64,000 nt of DNA from Ulva prolifera (lineage: Eukaryota; Chlorophyta; Ulvophyceae; Ulvales; Ulvaceae). The position numbers and the translations under genes are program-made. The notes beneath the pieces are model-generated. The model ran no database searches. It was not told the DNA's origin and saw only the letters and a program-made list of their open reading frames with translations. The stretch covers positions 1,240,001 through 1,304,000 of the forward strand of contig CM041199.1 in the NCBI GenBank assembly GCA_023078555.1, in the 5' to 3' direction. Numbering within the stretch: the first letter of the stretch is position 1; each line of letters opens with the position of its first letter. Shown here piece by piece: positions 1 to 11,338 of the stretch.

Positions 1-1432
1 CAGCGCTATCAGCCTCCTTGTCAGACTATCAAATCTTCAGGCACCCATGCCCACTGTTGATCTGCTTCGTTGTGCCTGCATGCCCCTGTCGCTCTACAGC
101 TGCGGTCCAGATTCGACGTGCAGATGCTGTACGTACTTGCCTTGGTGTGCTGTCGCGCATGGCAACTCCAGAATATATAGTCTGAAGGGCGAGGCGCTTG
201 TAGATTGTAATCCGCTCGAAGAATGAAATGTGACTGGTGTCGGAGTGTAGCGTGCTGCATGTTCGGGGAAGTTGACGTGTCAAGCACATCCAGCGCTCAG
301 TTGTGGGCAGTGCGGACTCGCGGACGAGACGAGGCGCTCATGAGGCGACACCGATGCCTGTGATTACTGAAAGTGACCTCAGCTGTACATCTTCCGCTCG
401 GACTGTGTGACTGCGCCAACGTTTGCGCCATGACGAGGCATTGACTCCAGCTGTAGACGCTTATGGGGCCTGTTGGTTATGCGTCATCGAACAGCGGCGA
501 CGTCGCCGACGACATGGTCTGATGCGCGGTGTGTGGGTTGACTTGTATGTCCTGCAGGCAACGTGGCCCCTGTTGTTCTCGGGCGCATGTAGACTGATAC
601 ACAACTGCAGTCAAATGTGCATGGCTCCTGCAATGAGGCACACAATTGCTGCCGCCGCAAGCCGGACTCAGTTCTTGGCTACACATGTCAGCAGCATGTG
701 ATCACTTCGTATGATTGGGCGAAACATATGTTGAGCTGCTGGCTGCTAAATTATAGCATGATGCTGGCTAGCTTTGCAGGCTGGCTGTATGCGGAACACA
801 CATTGGCTGTGCTCCGAGTATCCTGTTAAAACTGCTTTTCATCGATCAGGTCGTTCCGTATGTGATCCCCTGTGGTCCTCTAGGTGTGGTTTTGGTTGAT
901 TGGCACAGCCTCTCTGTGTATTAATTTGCAACACAGCCAGACACCATCATGTATCATAACATGAGCGTAGATGAGCAAACTGCAGCAGAACTCTGTAGAT
1001 CGCACAGCAATCATGCTTACCTCAGTAGACACTGCCCACCGCCTGCTGTATGATGAGGCAGGGTTGTTGCCACAGGGATTCTCTCACGCAACTGCAGCAC
1101 CTGCCATAGCCGTTTCCCATACTTTTCTCCACCTGATTTGCAGCTCTGGATGTTGAACGCGGCTTGTCCAGTGTTCCCTTCAATAATTTCCACCTGTCCC
1201 AGAAACAAGGCTCAAGCATTTGCACAAATGCTACACGGGCCAGAGTAAAGCTGAAGGTACAGATCACAGAATGGTCCTTGATGACAGATGGAGCATGCGC
1301 CGTTACAAAGCTGTGTTGCTTTGTAAAATGGTTGCCCAGTACAAAACTGTGTTGCTGCTGGTGTGTCACAAGGGCAGAGGCGGGGAGGCTGGGTAGTACA
1401 GCCTTCAGGTGTGGCTGGGATGTGGCAGGGCT

Positions 1433-1530
1433 GTGTTACAAGGATAATGTAGGGCTTTGTTGCAAGACAAAGCAAGCAAGGCAGGTAGCACTGCTAGCAA
1501 CAACCAAGGGACCCATAGACCCATACAGCC
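1433..1530 (+). repeat. Dispersed repeat family R4, copy 1
   Basis: Starts GTGTTACAAGGA and contains GACAAAGCAAGCAAGGCAGG followed by TAGCA and a diverged CAACCA block. The same core recurs at 6066-6160 (+), 42545-42580 (-) and 49545-49632 (-). A 40-bp stretch that includes AGGGCTTTGTTGC interrupts the core of this copy. No coding capacity or terminal repeat is visible. Confidence 0.6.
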
Positions 1531-2584
1531 CTACCACGTTGCGGGTGGCCCACTGCAACGTGGTAGGGCTGTGTGGGCTGTGTGGGCTCTGTGATCATTG
1601 TGATGCCGGTACTGTTGGATCAGTGTGATGCTGGTACTGTCACCTGATGCTTGCCAACTGCTGGTACTAGTGATATTTGCACACAGTTCAACTCGATTGT
1701 GTTCGTTTGCAGTGTCAAACCACATTGCTAACCTTTGCACCACGTTGCTCTGGGATTCTGAGCATGGGGATGAAACCTGGCTCATATGTCATGCTCCTGT
1801 GTGCACTCGCTTGTGAGTTGTGACTCTCACGAATTGCACCAGCCTGAGCAAGCTGCAGCGTATGGACAGGTTGCATCGGTCTGCAGCGCTCCTTGCTCCA
1901 GTATGCTCAGCCACTAAAAGTGCAATACATTACTAATGTCGTCGTTTTCGCATTCGCGCAGGTCTATCGCCAGTTGCACAGGTCATAACGCGCTTCAACG
2001 GTGCTGCTGGTGGCACCGTACCTCGGCCCACTCGGTTCGAATTACTGAGCACGGCGGTGCTATCCCGAAGTACAGCAACGCGGGTAACAGCCGGTCGAGT
2101 AATCGAAGCTGCGGGCTGACCACTCAGTCGTGCATCCTGTCGCGGCCATGCTCGGCGACAACGGCGTCACATCGCCGCGGCGATGCAACGCGAGTCATTA
2201 TGCTCACCCGTCCCGGGACCGTTGCGGTCCAGTGCCGTCGCGACGTCCCATGCTCCTCGTCAACGCACAATTATACACCATGATACATGCTCAGGCCATG
2301 TGGCTGCGCAATATAAACATATGTAGTAGTTACTCGCATTGCCTGTGCATCACGAACGCCCACTCGCTGCCAATTGTTAACTTGCCCAGGTCGACTTGCC
2401 CGGAGGCGCCCCGCGTAGCGCCGCTGTGTGTGCAGGCGCGAATGCGCGCTGTCCAGCGCGCTGTGACATGACGCGGCCACGCCGGCAGCGATGATAGCAG
2501 AAACATCTGGCCGTTTACGCCGCGGCGAGGTGGATCTGTCATGACATAGCATCTAGTTTCGCGCTCTCCTGGTGGGAGCCTGGA

Positions 2585-2606
2585 GGGCCCCCGTGCACGG
2601 GGGCCC
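2585..2606. repeat. Perfect 22-bp palindrome
   Basis: The sequence reads the same on both strands: GGGCCCCCGTG followed by its own reverse complement, with no loop bases. It lies 12 bp before a second, longer perfect palindrome. It could extrude as a cruciform or fold as an RNA stem. No T-run follows it, so there is no reason to call it a terminator. Confidence 0.85.
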
Positions 2607-2618
2607 AAGACCCAAGAA

Positions 2619-2648
2619 GATGAAAGACCACGGCCGTGGTCTTTCATC
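2619..2648. repeat. Perfect 30-bp palindrome
   Basis: GATGAAAGACCACGG is followed directly by its exact reverse complement. The pair with 2585-2606 is the strongest inverted structure in the first 10 kb. It may be a regulatory dimer site, a hairpin remnant of a mobile element, or an RNA stem; the sequence does not decide between these. Confidence 0.85.
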
Positions 2649-3937
2649 CTACACCGCGGGTACACTTGAATGCACCGCCCCGTCATGGCACAAGCGACAG
2701 CGTCACCTTCCCATCTGGTAGGCGCACCTGGTAGTAGATGGTACCTGGCACCCCTCACAGGCAAAATGGAGGCTAACCATGAGATAATAAATTGAGCTTG
2801 AGCTAGAGCAGATGCGCAGCATTTTATACTGCTTCGCCCACTCTAACAGCATTCAGTGATGATGTTGAGGTTGTGCTGTGATGTTCATGGCCTGTGGACT
2901 CACAAATGCGTGCGATACAATATGAATGGAATGGCAGCACATACTAGACATATAGCAGCTCAGTTCTCGCAGCCCGGAATTGCCTGGCCTGTTGATAAAC
3001 TGTCGCAGCTGCTCCTGCCTCTCCACTGTGATGCTGGTTCGTCTACTCGTGCAAGAATCACAATAACGCCGACATTGACAATCACAGCACTCGCCAATAT
3101 TTTCACACAGTCAAGCGAGGCCGCGAGCGCAACAGAATGCAGCAACATGCTATTCCTGCCATGTGCTAAAAGGGCAGCTATAGCCCACCATCTCATGCTC
3201 TACAAAGTGCTGTGAAAATGGAAATGGAAATCGGGGGCCCGTTTTGCACATCACCGTCCTCTCCAGCCATTGCTTGGCAGCCATTGCTTGGCCTGTGTTA
3301 ACAAGTTTTCTCCATGCTATGTGGTGGCTGCGGGTGCGCTGTGCACGTCTGCTGGCTGCTCTGCTGCTCATTTAGCCCCATCCTATCGGATCTCGATGGT
3401 TAAAGTCCATACCTAATTAGGTTCCAATCTCGCCGCTCAGCTCACTGCAATTGCGGAACATGTCACCGGACCACCTTGGAAATCTGCAGCAGTGCAACTG
3501 GCCACAGCATCGGTGTGCCACAGCATCTGTGTGCCACAGCAGACACCGTGCATCCTCTAGCAAACACGTCACGGTGGCAGCTCATAGCTCTGACTGTTTC
3601 ACTGAGAACCCTGAGAAGCGCAAGCAGGGTGAACGGGTCTAAACAAATAACACACCACCACAACTCTCTCACGCTGCGCTCCCAACCAAAACCAGCAGCT
3701 ATCTCACAACAGCCGATCTCACTCCTGTAGGTATTGCACGTGATTGCTGCCTTGGACAGTAACAATTGCAGCAACAGCCTCAGATTCGGCGCCGCTGCAG
3801 ATTTCAGCCCATGATGCCGGGTGGCCGCCATCGAGTATAGCTGCTGTCAAATCTGAGAACGTGGGCAACAGTATGATACACCAACGCGTGCCGCCTACCC
3901 AGCTCGTGGCGACCACCCTTCTGGCCTCACCCAGAAC

Positions 3938-5217
3938 ATGAATCAATTGCTGCTCCCGAGTGACCCCGTGCCCCGCGCCCTGCAGGGAGCTGCCGCGCAG
4001 GTGCCGGCCGCAATCAAGCAGAAGGCAGAGCAGCTCGCGCGCGCACTGCAGCGGCGGCAGCACAGCGTGCGCACGAGCGAGCAGCTCCACCGCCGCAACG
4101 GCACGGCGACCGCGGCGCTGCTCAGCATCCGCAGCCTGGCCCTGGGCGCACACAGCGCCCCGGCCGGGCGCGCCGCGGCCCCCCCCGGCCCCCGCACCAC
4201 CCTCACGCCCTCCTCCGCCGCCTCCTCCTGCAACCTCCCCTGGGCGCCGCTCCCGTGCACCGACGCCGCGTCATTCCGTGCGGGCGACCTCCTGGCCGTG
4301 TTGGACTTGAAGGCGTCACCACCACGGCGCCACGCGTCCAGGGCGGGGGCGTCTCGCAGCGCGCCCAGCCCACACAGCGGCAGCACTGCTGCGGACCCGG
4401 AGGACAGCGCACGCGGTGCAGAGGCGACCGTGGAGCACATCACAGCGCAGCTCCTCAACCTCCGCACCGCGGCACTCGGCCCGCAGGTGCACATTGCGGC
4501 CGGCCGGTGGTGGCTACAGACGCTCTACCATGTGTCCGACCCCCTTGCGTGCCATGTACGCCTCCGCGCACTACCGCTGCCACCATTCGGCGTCCCTGTC
4601 CCTTGCTGTGAGGCTTGCACACAGGCCTGCATCCCCATCCTGGGCCCTCGAGAGCGGACCGGTGCCTGCTGCCGAGGATGGCAGTGTGGTTCCCGCGCCG
4701 CTGTGCGTCAAGCTGCATGCATGGCGACCATACACACTACACCCAGCTGCTGCTGTGTTGGTGGTGTGTGCGTCTGCGTGCGGGCACACCTCACTGTGGG
4801 CGGCCGCAGCTGCGGGCGCAGCCCTTGGAACGCTGCCAAGTCGGCCTTGCACTGTGAGAGGACCCTCGTATACGTACTAGCATGCATGACAGTGAGGAGT
4901 TGTGTGCGGCCTGCTCACGTGCGCCGGTGCTGCAGACCGACGTCCTGTCGCTGGATATGTCCAGCAGCCGGGTGCTCCAGGCACAGCGGGGTGCGCCAGT
5001 GGAGGCGGCGCAGTGCGTCACAACCTATCATGCCTTGCTGCTCACACAGCGGCTCGACTTTGCCTTCATGGCCGCTGCCGCTCGCGCGGCGGGGAGCCCA
5101 GCCGAGGGTGCGGCCCGCCACTCTGCCTCTCTGCTACTGACGTCTTTCTGTGGTTTGGCTGCAGCGGCAGCTGTGACTGGGTTCGTCTGTGCCTTGGCTT
5201 CTTTGTTTGTGCGTTGA
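3938..5217 (+). CDS. Unrecognised Ala/Pro-rich coding region (probable exons)
   Basis: An open frame from an ATG at 3938 runs about 200 codons with the strong GC bias of genuine exons in this window. It opens with a helical segment (around IKQKAEQLARALQRR), passes through a low-complexity Ala/Pro/Ser stretch, and ends near QTLYHVSDPLACH before a likely donor at about 4550. A second coding-like block near 4930-5145, in another frame, contains TYHALLLTQRLDF and begins after AG acceptors. The two blocks may belong to one gene, and that gene may continue into the 6928-9013 block, but the joins are unproven. No family is recognised. Long open frames on the opposite strand are probably shadows of the GC-rich composition. 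Confidence 0.35.
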
Positions 5218-6062
5218 TGCGGTTGATGCGGCAGTGTGGCGGTTGTGTCGGACAGACGCCAGTATTGGTCTCTGAGAGTGTTGAAGACATACCGACCCTC
5301 CCCCCTGGACCTCGATACAAACGCCTTTGCGCCACTTTGTGCCACGTGAACCACGACACAGGTGCAGCTTTTGTCATTATCTGGACCATTCTTTGTCAAG
5401 CATGGCTGGTCATGCATGCCACAGGCAGATCTCCAGCCACTGCATATGGTGACTGTACTGACATAAATTGTTGTCCATCTACACTTGCGTACATGCTCTG
5501 AAGCCTCCTGCAGTGTCTCCCTCATGGAGTGTCCCTGCCAGGCAGTGACTGCTAGCCTGTCTGTGGCAGCCAGTGCGTTCATGCCTGCAAGGTCCAGCAG
5601 TCATGTACACTCAGTTTATGGTCATGTTGGTCACCATGGTAGCACACGTATGGTACTGTTGTATTGTGCACTCCAAGGTAGTGGCGATAGGCGTGTGTGA
5701 GCTGCTGTGCCTGCATCCCCATGGTGGTGCCGGTGGGGGGTTGGTGTGTCTGTTGTTGCGACATGTGCGTGGTTCTGGCGACGCTCCCCGATTCGATCCT
5801 CGGGATTCCAGCACTGGGGGTGGTGCCCACGGCAGGCAGATCTGGAGGATTCCTGCCCACGCCAGGCAGATCTAGAGGATTCCCAGCCGACAGGGGCTCT
5901 GCGTGTGCGCGGCACGCCGCGCCGCTTCTCACACCCACGCATACGTGTGGCGCCGACTGCAGAGTCGACTTTTCCTTTGCAGCACGCCCACTCAAGCATC
6001 GCGGCGCGTCGCCATTCACATCACCTCCCGCACAAACCTATCCGAGTCCCACCGCGGGCTGC

Positions 6063-6180
6063 CGTGTGTTACAAGGACAAAGCAAGCGAGGCAGGTAGCA
6101 CCGCAAGCAAGAACCAGGGGAACCGCACACCACGCAACAAGCCACACGCAGCACACACCAAAACGCGGGCTGCCGTGTGT
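6063..6180 (+). repeat. Dispersed repeat family R4, copy 2
   Basis: Contains GTGTTACAAGGACAAAGCAA, then a GCGAGGCAGGTAGCACCGCAA block and a GGGAACCGCACACCACGCAA block. It closely matches the reverse complement of 49545-49632 over about 100 bp, so it is a dispersed family and not chance similarity. No terminal repeat or coding frame explains it. It lies between the two coding-like blocks of the unrecognised gene. Confidence 0.65.
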
Positions 6181-6927
6181 GTCATGTCACATGTCACTAC
6201 CAGTCATGGCGTATAACGTACGACGCATGCCGTCTTTCAAACTTGAGAGCATCACATGATCACACTGCGATTCTGCAACCGCCATGTACGCCGTCGAACC
6301 AACTCTCGAGGACGTCATGACGCGCCACTGCTGAACCATCGCGAGGCTGCTTCCTTACCACCCGTTCGGCAGTGCCAGCTTCTGCGCGCAGCTGCGTCTG
6401 CGCCTGGCAACGGGCCGTGGCCACCGGTAAACAGTGCTGTGATGCATCATTGTGGCGCATGATGTTGCATTATCGTGTCGTTCGAGGCTGCATATGCGTA
6501 TGTATGCATATGACGGTACGGTGCAGCAAACGTCACGTCCCAGCTAGGTAAGGAAAGGAAATTTCGACATGATCTGCACTTATGTGTTTGCTCGTAGTGG
6601 AGACGTAACCATGTCCAATAGGACGTTGACCCCGGATGATGATCGACGAGGCATGCAAGCCATGGCTTGCACATGCTGGTGTCGTGTACAGAATCATAGA
6701 GCATGCCTTGGGCCAGGCGAGCCAGCCTAGTGCATGATGTGGAACACCTGCTGTCGGCCCTGGTGTGATAGCCTTGGTGTAATAGCTGGCCTCTGGTGTA
6801 GTAGCCGCCGTCACCACCTGCACCACCTGCAGACCGTGCAAGGCCTCTGATTGATCCCCTGCACATGCATGATCCAATCCAGGTTCACACGAGTGAATTT
6901 TGCATGACGCCCCTCCACTGTGTGCAG

Positions 6928-9013
6928 ATGCGCCAGCAGTCGACTGCCCTTCTCCGGAGGAGATCGCAGCCGCGCTGGACGACATGCTCCCCCCGCCGCA
7001 CCTGCAGGCTGCGATTCTCCGCGGCACCAGCCTCACGCTCACCGCCGGCCCCGACAAGACGGTCGGTGTGGCGACAGGGATGTTCAACATGGTCGCCTCT
7101 CTCTGCGGCGCCGCACTGCGGCGGTTGCCGCGACATGCATGGCTGCAGGCCGTCGCCGCGTTTGTTCGGGGCCTCGCGGTCTGGGGCCCGCCACTCGCCG
7201 TAGGCGCGTGCGGGCACCCCCAGAGCGCCATCGGCGGCGGCCCTGCGCAGCATGACATGCATGCTTGCCCGCGCTGCTCTGTCCTTGTCAGCGCGCTCTG
7301 CACAATCCACAGCATGCTTCAAGGCGCGCTGTACAGCACATATGTGGTATGCCCCCCTCCTCAACCCGTCACCGCGCCTGGTGCCGCCTGATGCGGATCC
7401 TGATCTTGATCCCACATGTAGGCCTCGCTCCAGGCAGTGGGGGTTTGGCTGAAGTACCACCTGACAACGCTTTGCGTCCTGCCTGCTCCCCCACCAAGCC
7501 CCCAGCTGTATGGTATGGCATGTGAGCGGTGTGCACACCTCCATGCATGCAAGTCATGCACATGCGCCCCCTGTATATTCCGCGGCGGGGTTGCAGTGTT
7601 GCGTGCGCTGTGCAGGGACCTCAGGCGTCGCCGGGCCCGCCATTTCCGATACAGCAGGTGGTTCAGAGCCGCACAGAGTTCACGCTCACGACGGCTGCGG
7701 TCGCACGCGCGCACTGCCTCGAGAGCAACCCGAAGGACTTCTGCCGCATGTACCATGCCGGAGGCGACGTGCGGGAGGCCTTCCTGCGGGTGTGCCTCTC
7801 ATCCCCCCCCTCCCGGGAGGTCAATCTCTGGCGTGACTCTGTGTTGACAGCGGTGTGGCGGAGGGCAAGCGGATCTGCGAGGATCTGAATTCGGCATGTG
7901 GTCCCAGCTTGTATCGGGTCATCTGAGCCCAAGTCGCTGACACCGCATGTGGTGGTCGGGGTGTGGGTGTGTGTGTGTGTGGGGGGGGGGGGGTGTCATT
8001 GTGTTTGACTCGGCGAACCGGCCGTGCGCGCAGCCGTCGCATCGCCCTGTGCAGCCAACCATGCGGGGCAGGGAGCTTACAGTCACCGTGTGCAGGAGTC
8101 GGCATGTGCTGTCGCGGTGTACCAGGTCCTGCGCCTGAGCCCGCCGCAGCTGCGCGCAGCCGATGACCTCTGGAGGAGCTGGCGCGCCCGCCACCTTGCC
8201 TTCGACTTGGGCCTGCTTGACGCGTGCGCCAAGTTCGACAGACTCGTGTCCGCGGCGGACTTGGGCCGCCACGCTGCGGCGCCGGTCGCCCCGGCGACGC
8301 AGCCGCCCGCGCCGCCACTCGCAGTCGACCCGCGGCTGCCGCCGCCGCGGCCGCCGATGGCGGCGCCGCCGCCATCGGCTGCCGCGTGGGTGCGGCCCGC
8401 GCCGGGCGCCCGCCGCAACACGCTGCCGCCTCTGCACCGCGACCTGAAGCGGCCCCTGCCGCCGTCGCCTCCCCCACCACCACCACCCTCTATTGGGAGC
8501 CTTGGAATACATGGTGCATGGGCGCGTGGACAGGGTGGGCACCTCCTTAGTGGTCCACCCAGAAGCCTCCCGCGCGACGGCAGCGGCAGCAGCGGCGGCA
8601 GCGGCGGCGCCACAACTGAGTTCTACGGAGCCGGCGCGCGCATGCCGGATGGCCGTGCGCTGCCCCCCCCGGCTGCAGCTGGGGGCTTCCCATGCGTGTG
8701 TGCGCAGTGCGTGGCCGCGTTGTCGCCGAAGATCCTCGGGGTGGACCCCTGTGCGTCCGCGGCCGCTCAGGCTGGGGTGCGAGCGCTGCGCGCGTTGCAG
8801 GACGAGCAGCTCGCGCTGTGCGCGCGCACGATTCGCGCCGTGGCCATCCCCGGCGCGTTCTTCTCGAGCGGCCAGATGCTGGCCGCGGAGGACGTGGCGC
8901 TGCGCCACGGCGTGCCCACGGTGGAATGGTTGTGGGTCGCGGCAAACGCGTCGCAGCAGCTCCGCGAGAGCGCGGTGCTTGCAAAATTTGAGACTCAAGG
9001 GATGTGGGAGTGA
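6928..9013 (+). CDS. Unrecognised protein, probable 3 exons (C-terminal part)
   Basis: Three coding blocks join in phase. Block 1, 6928-7346, includes PSPEEIAAALDDML and TGMFNMVASLCGAALRRL and ends at GTATGC. Block 2, 7658-7819, includes NPKDFCRMYHAGGD and ends at CGGGAG|GTCAAT. Block 3, 8096-9013, starts after GTGCAG and includes LRLSPPQLRAADDLW, a long Pro/Ala-rich linker, then a helical C-terminus with LRALQDEQLALCARTIRA and TVEWLWVAANAS before TGA at 9011-9013. The layout (a helical LSPPQLRAADDLW segment, then a late amphipathic segment) faintly resembles large algal bZIP-type regulators, but no basic region is visible and I do not assign a function. Upstream exons probably lie near 3.9-5.2 kb. 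Confidence 0.45.
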
Positions 9014-10750
9014 CGAGGCGGAGCCTGGCTCTCCCACCCCGCATGCATGTTCCTGATTGAGGATGTCGATCGCTCACGTGAGATGACTGCGCTGGTGGAG
9101 TTGCCCACGCGGTGTGTGCGGTATGTGGTGTGTCGGGTGGCGAGCCCTGCTGCGTGGGCAGGGGTGCCATCTGTTGTTGCGGAGTGGCGTCAGTTCATGA
9201 CGTGTGATGGTTGATGTGGAAGCTACTGTTTGTGGCTGAGGCTGGCCGCGGGAACTGCCCGGAGGGTTTGTCCTGTTGGCTGGTCCAGCGAGTTTTGTCC
9301 ATGGGTCGCCGGTTGGGCACTCGTGGCACAGGGTTTTTGAAACTCTGCGTTGTGGCTGCATCCGCAGTGCGCGGGCCAGAGCGAAAGCTTTGCATTTGAT
9401 TAGTAGGGTGGACTATTCCTGGGGGAGGGAAAGGGGCTGGGGGCGCACCCTGCCTTTGCTCTGTGGGTGATGTTGCAGGCACCATGGAGGTGCCAAGAGG
9501 GCCGGAGTCGCACAGGGTTTGCGGTGGGGCCCGGCTGCGGAGGCGTGTGGCGGTGGTGCCCGCCCGCCATGTGGCCGCGTGGGATGGTCAGGGTGCAGGA
9601 GTCAGCTTGCGTTCGTAGAGCGCAGCTGGCGACCTTGTGCATGCATGGAGATGATGAGGTTGCGCTGCCAGGCGTTGCCTGGAGCGCCTTGTGTGTGTGT
9701 GTGTGTTTGCTGATGTCTACTTTGCGATGTGATCAGGGGAGCCGGCGGAGGCTTCTCATAGGCCTCTGCTGTCGTGCTGGCCGGTGGGGCATGCATGCTG
9801 CATGCAACCGGTTGCTGTTGTGTTAAGGGGGGGAGGGCATTGGGGGGTGCTGTGTCGGCGGTGGCAGCCGCGCGGAGCCGCCGGCACTTGTCGACTGATT
9901 TTGGGTGTGTTCTGGCGTCACACTGGCGTGCCAGTGGCTGCTTTTGACAGGGCGACTGCGTCCCGCTCGTGGGGCGGGACAGAGCCTGCTGCTGTGCTAC
10001 GGCGACGTGGTGGTGTCTAGATGCCGCCTAGTGGAGGCGTTTCTGCCGCATCAGGTGAGGAGCTGTGCTGAAGCATGCATGCATGCGTGTCCATGTCGTA
10101 GGCTGTGCCATCGTGTGGTGTATGGGGGAATGGGAGGGAGACTCTTGTAGCATGTGCCGAGACGGGCGGTGGGGGGGGTGTGCTTGACCACGCATCTACA
10201 CCACCATAAGCGCGCCTTCGGTGTGAATGCGAGCTCGTGTGGGTGCGAGCTCGATTTCCGGGTTTGTGCGTGGCTACAGCCTGCCGAGGCGCGTGCAGTC
10301 ATGCGCTGTGCAAATTTTGTTAGTCTGAGTCCAATCTAGATTGTGAGGTGGGGTCGGTGCTGTGGGGGAATGTGGACCGTTGAGGTGTGCCTTACGTATC
10401 GAGCACTGAAGTCTTGTGGTGTGAAGGTGATGCATGGAGTCGGCTCAGCCGGATCTGGTGCCTCAGGGCACGAAACTGCTTGCCAGTTTGCAGCGTAGCC
10501 TCAGGGTGAGGGTTGTACTGGCTGGGGAAATTGATCGATTTTCGTTCTTGGTCAATGCGTGGAGTTGTGGTAGGTGCAGCATGCATGTGCTGAGCATGTA
10601 ACGGGGGTTGGCCTGGCAAAGGCCCAATCAAATACTCGCTCCGAATGACTGTTACATTCACCACACTGCCCCAGGTGACCACTTTTTGCACACGGCCTAA
10701 CTGCATGGCATTGAGGAAGACACAAGCAAAGGCCTGCGTGGGAGGTGCAG
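9014..10750. other. Intergenic DNA without a supported gene
   Basis: The stretch is GT-rich, with scattered TG and GCATGC repeats and no frame showing a known domain. A minus-strand frame near 10560-10770 reads codon-like (around GRVQKVVTWGSVVNV), but the MITE interrupts it and it has no clear splice partners. Confidence 0.5.
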
Positions 10751-10756
10751 TGGCCA

Positions 10757-10860
10757 TCAGTGTTGAGTCGCTTTGCACCATTTCCAGGGCTGTCACCCAG
10801 GAATTAGACCTGAATATTCGGAATTATTACATATGATCGTGCCGGACACCCCACAACTGG
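10757..10860 (-). mobile_element. 104-bp MITE, copy F
   Basis: Member of a miniature inverted-repeat family with ends close to CCAGTGTTGGGT and its reverse complement. This copy is inverted and diverged at the left end (TCAGTGTTGAGT). It is flanked by a perfect 6-bp duplication TGGCCA at 10751-10756 and 10861-10866. The interior carries the family signature CAGGGCTG...TGAATATTCGGAATT. At 104 bp it has no coding capacity, so it needs a transposase in trans. Confidence 0.85.
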
Positions 10861-10999
10861 TGGCCATATACACTCATCCCAAGGTGAAGCTGTAATGAGT
10901 CGTCAATTTGTCTGTGTTCTGCATGAGCTTCTCTCTGCTGCTGAGATGGTGAAGATGGGGATGTACCAGATGTGCATCATGGGCCGCATGAACATGGCA

Positions 11000-11035
11000 C
11001 AACCCTGGTATTAGATATATCTGATACCAGGGTTG
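11000..11035. repeat. 36-bp near-perfect palindrome
   Basis: Two perfect 12-bp arms, CAACCCTGGTAT and ATACCAGGGTTG, flank a 12-bp AT-rich near-palindromic centre (TAGATATATCTG). It sits just before a pair of inverted R3 repeats, so it may be part of the same mobile-element cluster. Confidence 0.8.
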
Positions 11036-11052
11036 CAAAAGTATGTCTTATT

Positions 11053-11284
11053 TTACTGAGCCATATCCTGAAGAGGGCATTGACAACTCCGAATTAACGG
11101 GACCATAGATGCCTACAGCACAGGGCCGTTATCACTGGTACAATCACTGGTACAATTGCGAACATCACTCTCGTGTTGTTGCATTCTGTGGCGCAAGTCA
11201 GAGTTTGCGGCAGCATGTTGCTTGGATGCCTCTTTCGGTCCCGGATTTCGGAGTTGTCAATGTCCAAATGGATACGGCTATGTA
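11053..11284. mobile_element. Element bounded by inverted R3 repeats
   Basis: Positions 11053-11110 carry the R3 motif (TTTACTGAGCC...TATCC...GACAACTCCGAATTAACGG). Positions 11234-11284 carry the same motif inverted (GGAGTTGTCAATGTCC...GGATACGGCT). About 125 bp lies between them. The arrangement looks like a short non-autonomous DNA element with terminal inverted repeats of about 50 bp. R3 also occurs singly at 31178-31262, 32190-32262 (inverted) and 48875-48950. No target duplication could be assigned. Confidence 0.5.
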
Positions 11285-11308
11285 ATCATGCATACATACA
11301 TACATGTA

Positions 11309-11329
11309 AGGGCCTCTGTCCTTTGTAAC
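11309..11329 (+). mobile_element. Minimal LINE 3' tail copy T1
   Basis: The last about 21 bases of the retrotransposon tail (GGCCTCTGTCCTTTGTAAC) sit between ACATACAT arrays on both sides. This is the expected product of a severely 5'-truncated insertion. It lies about 10 bp before the inferred 5' end of the full-length element, so at least two insertions hit the same TACATA array. Confidence 0.6.
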
Positions 11330-11338
11330 TACATACAT

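Larger units (their letters stand above)
1..3700. other. Intergenic/unassigned DNA
   Basis: No gene is supported here. Short open frames exist on both strands, but none shows a recognisable domain or a convincing exon chain. The best is a frame near 1961-2120 (+) that follows a CGCAG acceptor-like site and reads about 50 codons; it could be an exon, but nothing joins it. The stretch also holds one copy of a dispersed repeat (from 1433) and two perfect palindromes (2585-2648), listed separately. Confidence 0.5.

Noticed and set aside
7919-9037. 372-codon minus-strand frame
   Set aside because: Antisense to the 8096-9013 exon block. The plus frame has better splice signals and a natural stop; the minus frame is Arg-rich, as expected for a shadow of GC-rich coding sequence.
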